DNA from: an uncultured beta proteobacterium | GTDB lineage: Bacteria; Pseudomonadota; Gammaproteobacteria; Burkholderiales; Rhodocyclaceae | Reading direction: 5' to 3' | Assembly (NCBI GenBank): GCA_903932755.1 | Contig: CAIZHL010000318.1 | Coordinates: forward strand, 1-16,118 | DNA: 16,118 bases | Part shown: positions 1 to 6,133 of the stretch, piece by piece | Position numbering within the stretch: the stretch's first letter is position 1 | Layout of the letters: every line of letters begins with the position of its first letter | Program-made: the position numbers and the translations under genes | The notes under the pieces: generated by a model | What the model saw: only the letters and a program-made list of their open reading frames with translations | Told to the model about the DNA's origin: nothing | Databases searched by the model: none

Positions 1-447
1 CCGCGACGTGACGTCCATCGTGAAGGGCGCGAAGGACCCGCCCGCGAACGATGCGCGAACCTCGGTCCGCGCCTGCTGGTATTCGGTTTCGCCGTGCTGG
101 CCGGACTGGCCGTGCTGTATGCCGCGCTGCAGGCCAGCAGCGACGAACGGCGCCACGAACTGGCCGTGCTGCGTGCGCTGGGCGCCCGCAGCCGGCAATT
201 GTCCTCCGCGTTGCTTGCCGAGTTTGCCGCCCTCGGCGCACTGGCAGGGCTGCTCGCCGGCATCGCGGCGAGCCTGATCGGCTGGGCTCTGGCGCGCTTT
301 GCCTTCCGTCTCGACTACCTGCCGCAGATGGAACTCTGGTTCGTCGGCATGCTGGCGGGCATCGTGCTGGTCGTCGTCGCCGGCTGGCTCGGCGCATCGT
401 CTATGTTGCGCCAATCGGCGCTGCCGGCGCTGCGGGCCGCGCAGTAG
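1..447 (+). CDS. FtsX/MacB-type ABC transporter permease, C-terminal fragment
   Basis: This is the 3' end of a membrane permease; the 5' part lies outside the window. From about base 73 the frame reads a hydrophobic helix (LLVFGFAVLAGLAVLYAAL), the hallmark SSDERRHELAVLRALGA linker, then two more hydrophobic helices and a short polar tail ending LRAAQ. The DER..E.A.LRALGA block followed by two helices is typical of the last FtsX domain of YbbP/MacB-like permeases, which work with a LolD-type ATPase in envelope lipid or lipoprotein export. The exact substrate cannot be told from this fragment. The first ~70 bases are open in this frame but give an Arg/Gly/Glu-rich stretch with no hydrophobic helix, unlike the family, so the true homology probably starts near base 70 (see findings). 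It converges with the next gene, with 12 bases between the stops. Confidence 0.75.
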   Translation, partial: PRRDVHREGREGPARERCANLGPRLLVFGFAVLAGLAVLYAALQASSDERRHELAVLRALGARSRQLSSALLAEFAALGALAGLLAGIAASLIGWALARFAFRLDYLPQMELWFVGMLAGIVLVVVAGWLGASSMLRQSALPALRAAQ

Positions 448-459
448 CGCCGTAAATTC

Positions 460-1971
460 TCAGTCGTCGGGCTTGCAGCCTTCGGCGCAGCAGCGTCCCG
501 GCTGGCGACCGATCGCGATGCGGCGCCGGGCGTCGGCCAGCATGCCGCGGTCGAGCAGGTTCTCGACCAGTTCGACGCGCTCCGCGATCGGATAGCGGCG
601 GAAGATTTCCTTCTTCATCGCCTCCGGCGAGCCGCCGCCGTGCAGACTGATCACCGAGTACCAGCCGCTCTGGTAGGAGGCGGTGAGGTCTTCGATGAAG
701 CGGGCCACGGCGATGCGCTTTTCGTAGGGAATGTCGGAGCGGCCGCCCAGCACTTCCGAGAGGCGGCCGGCGGTTGCCGGGTTGTGGTCCTCGTCCGGCC
801 CCGGCAGCGTCACGATCAGCCCGCCCGAGACTTCGTGGGCCAGGCGCTGCATGTCGTAGATCTGGGTCGCCAGCAGCAGCTTGCCGATGTTGGAAAAGAC
901 GGTCTCCGGCATGCAGATGCCCTCGGCTTCGCGCGTCGCATAGACCGAAGCGGCAACGCCGCAGGCGTAGAAGCCTTCGACGATCCTGATCAGGTCGGTC
1001 ATCGCATCGCGCAGGCCGGGCGCGTGTCCGGCGTCGAGTCCGTTGGCTTCGGTCATCAGCGTGCCGGCGCCGATCAGCAGGTCGCCGAAACCGGCGCGTG
1101 CGGCGATGCAGGTGTGGCGGTGGTGCGTGGCGTAGGCATAGGTGAGCGCCGCGCTGTGTTGCCACTCGCCGGCGAGGAAGACCCGCTCGTGGGGCACGAA
1201 GACGCGGTCGAAGAGGCAGACGGCGGTGCTTTGGCCGTAGCGGTTGGAAAACAGGGCCGCGGCTTCACCGGGCCGTCCCGCCGGCCGCGCAACCATGGTC
1301 AGGCCCTCGGCGTCGACCGGTACCGCGCAGCACACCGCGAAGTCGGCGTCGGCTTCGGTCATCGCCCGGCCCGGCATCACCAGCAGTTCATGCATGTAGG
1401 GCGCGCCGGTGACGATGGCCTTGGTGCCGGAAATCACGATGCCGTCGGCGCGGCGTTCGACGATATGCACGTAGGTGTCCGGGTTCGCCTGGGCATGCGG
1501 CCGGCGCGAGCGGTCGCCCTTGGCGTCGGTCATGGCGATGCCGACGGCCAGATCTTCGCGGCAGATACGCTCATGGTAGGCGCGAGCCCGCGCCAGGTAG
1601 TCGCTGCCGTGCTCCGCGTCGATTGCGGCGGCGCCTTGCAGGATGCCGGCCATGGCGTCGCCGGCGAGGTAGCGCTGGGCGCAGCCGGTATAGCGGCAGA
1701 TCAGGCGTACGGCTTCGAGCTTCTGCAGCAGCTCGTCCTCGCTGTGCGGCACGTGCAGCATGCGGTTGTGGCCGCCGCCGTCGGCGCCGCCGACCCGCAT
1801 CAGGCTAGCCGTGTCATCGCGCAGCGCGAAGTCGTAGCTGAGTCCGACGGCGTTGACGCCCGGCTGCAGGGCGGGGTCGTCGGCGACCGAGGCGATGGCG
1901 CGGCCATCGACGAAGACCCGGGGTTTCAATCGGCGCAGCGATTCGCGGTACTCGGCGGCGGTCATCAACAT
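460..1971 (-). CDS. 4-hydroxyphenylacetate 3-monooxygenase / 4-hydroxybutyryl-CoA dehydratase family flavoprotein
   Basis: A 503-residue protein, close to the ~490 residues usual for AbfD-type dehydratases. It begins MLMTAAEYRESLRRL, the family start, and carries the flavin-site block AMTDAKGDRSRRP (KGDR at 151-154). Against the Clostridium 4-hydroxybutyryl-CoA dehydratase recalled from memory, ligand Cys99 is kept as C97 and His292 as H284, but Cys103 is Y101 and Cys299 is A291. A normal [4Fe-4S] centre is therefore unlikely, and the enzyme may be an FAD-dependent hydroxylase or isomerase instead. A further Cys (C288) lies close to the lost site. The ATG at 1971 is preferred because GGAG lies six bases upstream on this strand; an in-frame ATG at 2004 would add 11 residues (MPPASVPLEPP) that look non-family. 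It stands alone, with no reductase (HpaC) or CoA-pathway gene beside it. Family assignment is firm; substrate is unknown. Confidence 0.85.
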   Translation of the reverse strand: MLMTAAEYRESLRRLKPRVFVDGRAIASVADDPALQPGVNAVGLSYDFALRDDTASLMRVGGADGGGHNRMLHVPHSEDELLQKLEAVRLICRYTGCAQRYLAGDAMAGILQGAAAIDAEHGSDYLARARAYHERICREDLAVGIAMTDAKGDRSRRPHAQANPDTYVHIVERRADGIVISGTKAIVTGAPYMHELLVMPGRAMTEADADFAVCCAVPVDAEGLTMVARPAGRPGEAAALFSNRYGQSTAVCLFDRVFVPHERVFLAGEWQHSAALTYAYATHHRHTCIAARAGFGDLLIGAGTLMTEANGLDAGHAPGLRDAMTDLIRIVEGFYACGVAASVYATREAEGICMPETVFSNIGKLLLATQIYDMQRLAHEVSGGLIVTLPGPDEDHNPATAGRLSEVLGGRSDIPYEKRIAVARFIEDLTASYQSGWYSVISLHGGGSPEAMKKEIFRRYPIAERVELVENLLDRGMLADARRRIAIGRQPGRCCAEGCKPDD

Positions 1972-2191
1972 GGGAGGCTCCAAAGGCACTGAGGCGGGCG
2001 GCAATTATCAACCGGGCAGCAGACGATACTACGAAGGTATGCGGACGAAAAGTCCGGCCGGCTGGGCCGCCGTAAGCGGCCATTAAGCCCGATCTGGCAT
2101 AATCGCCGCCCGCGCGCCCCGGATAGCTGCTCAAAGTGACGGAAAGGCGCGCAAGCCCCCTTACACACTTGCCGACATCGCGGAGAAAACC
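1972..2191. other. Divergent intergenic region between the AbfD/HpaB-like gene and the isocitrate dehydrogenase gene
   Basis: Two hundred and twenty bases with no convincing coding potential separate two divergently transcribed genes, so it must hold both promoters. A CATAAT hexamer at 2098-2103 fits a -10 element for the rightward gene, but no good -35 sits 16-18 bases before it. No operator or riboswitch-like structure was recognised. Confidence 0.5.
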
Positions 2192-3223
2192 ATGAGCGCC
2201 ACCCTGATTCCTGCCACCCTGATCCCGGGAGACGGCATCGGTCCCGAAATCACCGCTGCGACCATCGAGGTGCTCGACGCCCTCGGCGCGCCCTTCCAGT
2301 GGGAGACCCAGATCGCGGGTCTGGCCGGCGTCACTGCCTGTGGCGACCCCCTGCCGCAGGCCTGCATCGACAGCATCCGCAAGAACCGGCTGGCGCTCAA
2401 GGGCCCGCTGGAAACCCCGTCCGGCGGCGGCTACCGTTCATCCAACGTGCGTCTGCGCGAAGAGTTCAAGCTCTACGCCAACCTGCGTCCGGCCAAGACC
2501 ATCGTTCCCGGCGGCCGTTACGAAGATATCGATCTGGTGATGGTGCGGGAGAACAATGAAGGCCTCTATATGGGTTACGAGCACTACATCCCGATCGACG
2601 GCGATCCCCACGCCGTCGGCATGTCCACCGGCATCAACACCCGCCAGGGCTGCCGCAAGATCTGCCGCTTCGCCTTCGACTTCGCCGTCAAGCAGGGCCG
2701 CAAGAAGGTGACCGTGGTACACAAGGCCAACATCATGAAGGCGCTGACAGGCATCTTCCTCGAAACCGCGCGCGAGATTTACGCCGCCGAGTACGAGGGC
2801 AAGATCATCATGGACGAGATCATCGTTGACGCCTGCGCCATGAAGCTGGTGATGAATCCCTGGCAGTTCGACGTGCTGGTCACCACCAACCTCTTTGGCG
2901 ACATCCTTTCCGACCAGATGTCCGGCCTCGTCGGCGGCCTCGGCATGACGCCGGGCGCCAATATCGGCGAGGACGCGGCGATTTTCGAAGCCGTGCACGG
3001 TTCGGCGCCGGACATCGCCGGCAAGGGCATCGCCAATCCCACGGCGCTGCTGATGGCGGCCGGCATGATGCTGGACCACGTCAAGCGCAAGGACCTGGGC
3101 GACCGCCTGCGCCAGACCATCGACGACGTGCTGAACAAGGACATGGTGCGTACCGGCGACCTGGGCGGCAAGGCCAGCACCGACCAATATGCGAAGGCGC
3201 TGGTGGCCCGGCTAAAGGGTTAG
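2192..3223 (+). CDS. icd: NAD-dependent isocitrate dehydrogenase (isocitrate/isopropylmalate dehydrogenase family)
   Basis: A 343-residue beta-decarboxylating dehydrogenase that oxidises isocitrate to 2-oxoglutarate in the TCA cycle. It has the N-terminal LIPGDGIGPEI motif (10-20), the substrate loop SSNVRLR (83-89), catalytic Tyr in NNEGLYMGYEH (Tyr126), Lys in VHKAN (K178), and metal-binding aspartates D213, D237 and D241 (the last two in NLFGDILSDQ). The cofactor loop reads HGSAPDIAGKGIANP, with Asp274-Ile275 where NADP enzymes have Lys-Tyr, so NAD is predicted. The length matches the short NAD-type bacterial enzymes, not the ~415-residue E. coli NADP type. Homoisocitrate or isopropylmalate dehydrogenase is the alternative, but the SSNVRLR loop favours isocitrate. 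The start is supported by GGAG at 2182-2185, six bases before ATG. The gene is monocistronic, with a hairpin after its stop. Confidence 0.88.
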   Translation: MSATLIPATLIPGDGIGPEITAATIEVLDALGAPFQWETQIAGLAGVTACGDPLPQACIDSIRKNRLALKGPLETPSGGGYRSSNVRLREEFKLYANLRPAKTIVPGGRYEDIDLVMVRENNEGLYMGYEHYIPIDGDPHAVGMSTGINTRQGCRKICRFAFDFAVKQGRKKVTVVHKANIMKALTGIFLETAREIYAAEYEGKIIMDEIIVDACAMKLVMNPWQFDVLVTTNLFGDILSDQMSGLVGGLGMTPGANIGEDAAIFEAVHGSAPDIAGKGIANPTALLMAAGMMLDHVKRKDLGDRLRQTIDDVLNKDMVRTGDLGGKASTDQYAKALVARLKG

Positions 3224-3256
3224 GCCGTCGCCGGTCGGGAACCGGCATCACGCCCG

Positions 3257-3277
3257 GTCGGGGCCACCGGCCCCGAC
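3257..3277 (+). terminator. GC-rich hairpin after the isocitrate dehydrogenase gene
   Basis: A perfect 9-bp stem (GTCGGGGCC / GGCCCCGAC) closes a 3-base ACC loop 34 bases after the stop codon. No real T tract follows (only TTG), so it is a weak intrinsic terminator or an mRNA 3'-end stabiliser. A second, smaller stem of GCCGGT with ACCGGC lies just upstream. Confidence 0.55.
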
Positions 3278-3294
3278 TTGATGCATAATGGATT

Positions 3295-5016
3295 ATGCGC
3301 GCGTTTCTAAAACGCTCCTGGATGCGGGGCAGGTTGTCAAGGTCGTGGTTCAGGCCGGCGGTTCTGTTTTCTGTTGTCGCGGTCGGCATGGCGCTGTCCT
3401 TTGCGCTGGAATGGCAGCGGGCCGACGCCAATATGCAGCTGATGGCGCGCGAGCGCGGCGCCGCGCTGTTCCGGCTGATCCAGCTGACCCGCGAATGGAA
3501 TGCTCATCACGACGGCGTCTATGTCCCGGTTACGGACAAGGTGCGTCCCAATCCATGGCTCGATCACGAGCGGCGCGACCTGGTGACCGAGGAAGGCATC
3601 AGGCTGACCATGATCAATCCGGCGTTCATGACCCGGCAGATCGCCGACCTGGCGCGTCAGGCGGACGGCATCCAGATCCACCTTACCAGCCTCAATCCCC
3701 TGCGTCCCGCCAACCGTGCCGACGCATGGGAAGCAGGTGTCCTGCGCCGCTTCGAGGCGGGCCTGGAAGAAGTTGTGGAACTGGTGGCGGGCGAGGCTCC
3801 CGTGCATCGCTACATGGCTCCGCTCAAGGTGACCAAGCCCTGCCTCGGCTGCCATGAGCGGCAGGGGTATGAAGTCGGCCTGGTGCGCGGCGGCATTTCG
3901 ATCACGATGCCGTCGGCGGAGCTTCTGGAACTGCGCGATGCCACGCGCATCCGTTCGGGAGCCGTGCACCTGCTGATGTTCGGCGTGGTCGCGGCGCTGC
4001 TGCACCTCCTGTTGTCGCGCACCCGCAGCCATCTCAAGGCCCTTGAAGACCTGGCGGAAGAGCAGGAGCAGGTGATCCTCGAACGCACCCGCGACCTCTC
4101 GCAGGCCAACGAGCAGATGGAAGGCCAACTGGCAGCCAGCGAGCTGGCGGCAGCGGTGTTCGACAACGCGGCCGAGGCCATCATCGTGATGGACGAGGAA
4201 GGCAGGTTCGTGCAGGTCAACCCGGCCTTTTCGCTGATGACGGGCTATGCCGCGAGCGAAGTGCTCGGCCAGCTGGCCTCCATCCTCCATTCGGGCAGGC
4301 ATCCGCCGGAGTTTTATGTCGCGATGTGGCAAGACCTGCGCGACACCGGCGGCTGGCAGGGAGAAGTCTGGAACCGGCGCAAGAACGGCGAGGTGTTCGT
4401 CGTCTGGCTGTCGATCAGCCGGGTTGCCCACGCCGGACAGCCGGTGCGTTGCGTCGCCACGCTGACCGACATCACGCGCAGCAAGCAGCTGGAAGAGGAA
4501 CTGCGCCGCCGCGCCTACCACGATCCCCTCACCGACCTGCCGAACCGGGCCCTGTTCGCCGACCGCCTGCGCGTTGCCATCCTGCAGGCGCAGCGTCACA
4601 AGCGCAGCTTCGCCTTGTGCTTCATCGACCTGGATCGCTTCAAGCCGGTGAACGACGAGTTCGGCCACGCCGCCGGCGATGATCTGCTGGTCGAGACGGC
4701 GCGCCGCCTGCGTCTCTGCGTGCGTGCCGCAGATACCGTGGCGCGGCTGGGCGGCGACGAGTTCGCGGCCATCCTTGCCGACGCGGGGTCGGGCATCGAG
4801 GTGAAGGAAGTTGCGGCGCGCATCGTCGCCGAACTGGCGCGGCCCTTCGCCCTGCAGGCCGGCATCGCCCATATTTCGTGCAGCATCGGCATTGCGCTGT
4901 TTCCCGATCATGGCGGCGATGCGGAAGCGCTGCAGCGCAATGCCGACACCGCGCTGTATGCCGTAAAGACATCGACTCGCAATGCCTATCGCATTTGTGG
5001 GGACGGCGCGGGCTGA
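3295..5016 (+). CDS. Membrane diguanylate cyclase with periplasmic c-type haem (DUF3365/Tll0287-like) domain, PAS and GGDEF
   Basis: A 573-residue sensor that should make cyclic di-GMP from two GTP. Order of parts: a basic N-terminus and first membrane helix (about 20-38); a periplasmic domain (about 40-220) of the Tll0287-like type, with the motif NPWLDHERR and a c-type haem motif CLGCH (183-187); a second membrane helix (about 222-240); a coiled coil (245-285); a PAS domain (about 285-395); and a GGDEF domain (about 405-565). The active-site GGDEF is intact at 486-490, and the inhibitory site RxxD is present (R477-D480, five residues before GGDEF), so product inhibition is expected. There is no EAL domain. 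Haem attachment would make it a redox or gas sensor (known for related domains; inference here). No good ribosome binding site precedes the ATG; an ATG at 3322 is an alternative but would cut the basic N-terminus. Confidence 0.88.
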   Translation: MRAFLKRSWMRGRLSRSWFRPAVLFSVVAVGMALSFALEWQRADANMQLMARERGAALFRLIQLTREWNAHHDGVYVPVTDKVRPNPWLDHERRDLVTEEGIRLTMINPAFMTRQIADLARQADGIQIHLTSLNPLRPANRADAWEAGVLRRFEAGLEEVVELVAGEAPVHRYMAPLKVTKPCLGCHERQGYEVGLVRGGISITMPSAELLELRDATRIRSGAVHLLMFGVVAALLHLLLSRTRSHLKALEDLAEEQEQVILERTRDLSQANEQMEGQLAASELAAAVFDNAAEAIIVMDEEGRFVQVNPAFSLMTGYAASEVLGQLASILHSGRHPPEFYVAMWQDLRDTGGWQGEVWNRRKNGEVFVVWLSISRVAHAGQPVRCVATLTDITRSKQLEEELRRRAYHDPLTDLPNRALFADRLRVAILQAQRHKRSFALCFIDLDRFKPVNDEFGHAAGDDLLVETARRLRLCVRAADTVARLGGDEFAAILADAGSGIEVKEVAARIVAELARPFALQAGIAHISCSIGIALFPDHGGDAEALQRNADTALYAVKTSTRNAYRICGDGAG

Positions 5017-5086
5017 TCCGGATCTCCGGCGGCGCGCCGACATTCGCTGCGCCGATCCTTGACTGTCCTGTTTGGCGCGTGTTTGG

Positions 5087-5106
5087 CGTATCGCCGGCGC
5101 CGACTT
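5087..5106 (-). repeat. Post-stop dispersed repeat, copy A (after cnoX)
   Basis: Read on the minus strand, AAGTCGGCGCCGGCGATACG starts on the base after the cnoX TGA. It differs from copy C at one position and from copy B at two. Similarity to copy C also runs back through the stop into the last two codons (CTG CAC TGA), and a TTTGGCG on the plus-strand left side is shared with copy B. It lies between the convergent diguanylate cyclase and cnoX genes. Confidence 0.8.
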
Positions 5107-5970
5107 TCAGTGCAGCGTGCGCGCCAGGCGGATGCGGAACTCGCGCACCAGGTCGTCGAAGTGCGCGTTGGCTCCGAGCAGGGTGAACAGGTCGAGCATG
5201 GTCTTGCGCGCGGCGTCGTCCTGCCAATCGCGATCGCGGCGCACGATTTCCAGCAATTGTTCCAGCGCCGGCCGGTAGTCCTGCGCCAGCGCCAGCGCGT
5301 GCGCCAGTTCCAGGCGCGCCGCCAGGTCGCCGGCGTTGGCGGCGATACGCGCCGCGAGTGCCGCCGGGTCGGCGCCGCCGCCGGCCGCCATCAGCTTCAG
5401 GCGCGCCTGCAGCGCGGCAAGGCGGGCCGAGTCACGGGCCCGGTGTTGCAGCGGGTCGAGCATGGTTCGGGCGGCGTCGACCTGCCCGGCGTCGATATGG
5501 ATCTCGGCAAGGTCGAGCAGTACGTCCTCGTTGGCCGGATCGAGTTCGCGTGCATCGGCCAGCAGCGACGCGGCGACATCGGCATCGCCGCGCGCCCGGG
5601 CTTCCCGCGCCGCTGCGCGCAAGGGTTCGGCGGGCGAGGGCAGAAGCTTGTCGATGAAGGCGCGGATCTGCGCTTCGGGCAGGGCGCCGGTGAATTCATC
5701 GACCAGCTTGCCGCCGACGAAGGCTTTCACGGTAGGGATGCCGCGCACGCCGAGGCGCGCGGCAAGCTCCTGGTTCTCGTCCGAGTTCATCTTGGCCAGG
5801 ATGAAACGGCCGCCGTAGTCGACTGCGAGCTTTTCCAGTATCGGCTTGAGCGCGCGGCAGGGCGCGCACCACTCGGCCCAGAAGTCCACCAGCACCGGGG
5901 CGCGGTGTGAGGCGGCCAGGACTTTTTCCTGAAAATCGGCGGTGCCGACGTCGTATGAGTAGGGGTTCAT
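5107..5970 (-). CDS. cnoX: Thioredoxin-fold co-chaperone CnoX (YbbN)
   Basis: A 287-residue protein made of an N-terminal thioredoxin domain (about 1-110) and a C-terminal TPR-like helical region (about 115-287) rich in Ala, Arg and Leu. The redox motif WCAPC is at 34-38 and the cis-proline is in GIPT (P79). Known CnoX proteins hold unfolding clients under oxidative or chlorine stress and hand them to GroEL/DnaK. The Caulobacter form keeps WCAPC and acts as a reductase, while the E. coli form lost a normal CxxC, so this one should be redox-active. The length matches the family. The chosen start, MNPYSYDV, is the usual one; an open frame continues upstream to 6414 but it overlaps the divergent purL and carries no family similarity. 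No strong Shine-Dalgarno is seen. Confidence 0.88.
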   Translation of the reverse strand: MNPYSYDVGTADFQEKVLAASHRAPVLVDFWAEWCAPCRALKPILEKLAVDYGGRFILAKMNSDENQELAARLGVRGIPTVKAFVGGKLVDEFTGALPEAQIRAFIDKLLPSPAEPLRAAAREARARGDADVAASLLADARELDPANEDVLLDLAEIHIDAGQVDAARTMLDPLQHRARDSARLAALQARLKLMAAGGGADPAALAARIAANAGDLAARLELAHALALAQDYRPALEQLLEIVRRDRDWQDDAARKTMLDLFTLLGANAHFDDLVREFRIRLARTLH

Positions 5971-6076
5971 GGGCAAGGCGGCTTGCGTCGCGATAATGTC
6001 GTCACGCAGTTTCTCAGGCTTGCTGCCGCAAGGCAATTCCGCCGTGGCAGAGGGCGGGCCGGAACGGGCGGCGGGG

Positions 6077-6082
6077 TATAAT
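6077..6082 (+). promoter_or_regulatory. Candidate -10 box for purL
   Basis: A perfect TATAAT lies 51 bases before the purL ATG in the 163-bp gap between the divergent cnoX and purL genes. The bases 17 upstream (GCGGGC) make a poor -35, so this would depend on an activator or be weak. No PurR-like operator was recognised. Confidence 0.45.
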
Positions 6083-6133
6083 TCCGCGCCTTGGATTTCC
6101 CTCTCTTTCCTTACCCGCCCCGGTCCGTCCATC

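Noticed and set aside
640..1992. Long plus-strand open frame (450 codons) opposite the AbfD/HpaB-like gene.
   Set aside because: Antisense shadow with Gly/Val/Asp/His-rich composition and no recognisable motif; the minus-strand gene has family motifs along its length.
3229..3277. Two neighbouring stem-loops after the isocitrate dehydrogenase gene considered as a riboswitch for the next gene.
   Set aside because: Only about 70 bases with simple GC stems and no conserved aptamer pattern; a terminator or stabiliser explains it.
3284..3295. CATAAT just before the diguanylate cyclase ATG, suggesting a leaderless transcript.
   Set aside because: No -35 at proper spacing, and it is embedded in a hairpin-flanked region; one hexamer match is too little to call.
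3337..5043. Long minus-strand open frame (568 codons) opposite the diguanylate cyclase.
   Set aside because: High-GC shadow: the residues are a His/Arg/Gln-rich complement of a clearly coding plus-strand gene with intact CLGCH and GGDEF motifs.
5969..6133. In-frame N-terminal extension of purL (55 codons before the chosen ATG).
   Set aside because: It overlaps the divergent cnoX start and covers the TATAAT box. The residues do not resemble any PurL N-terminus, whereas MAEFLALRG does.
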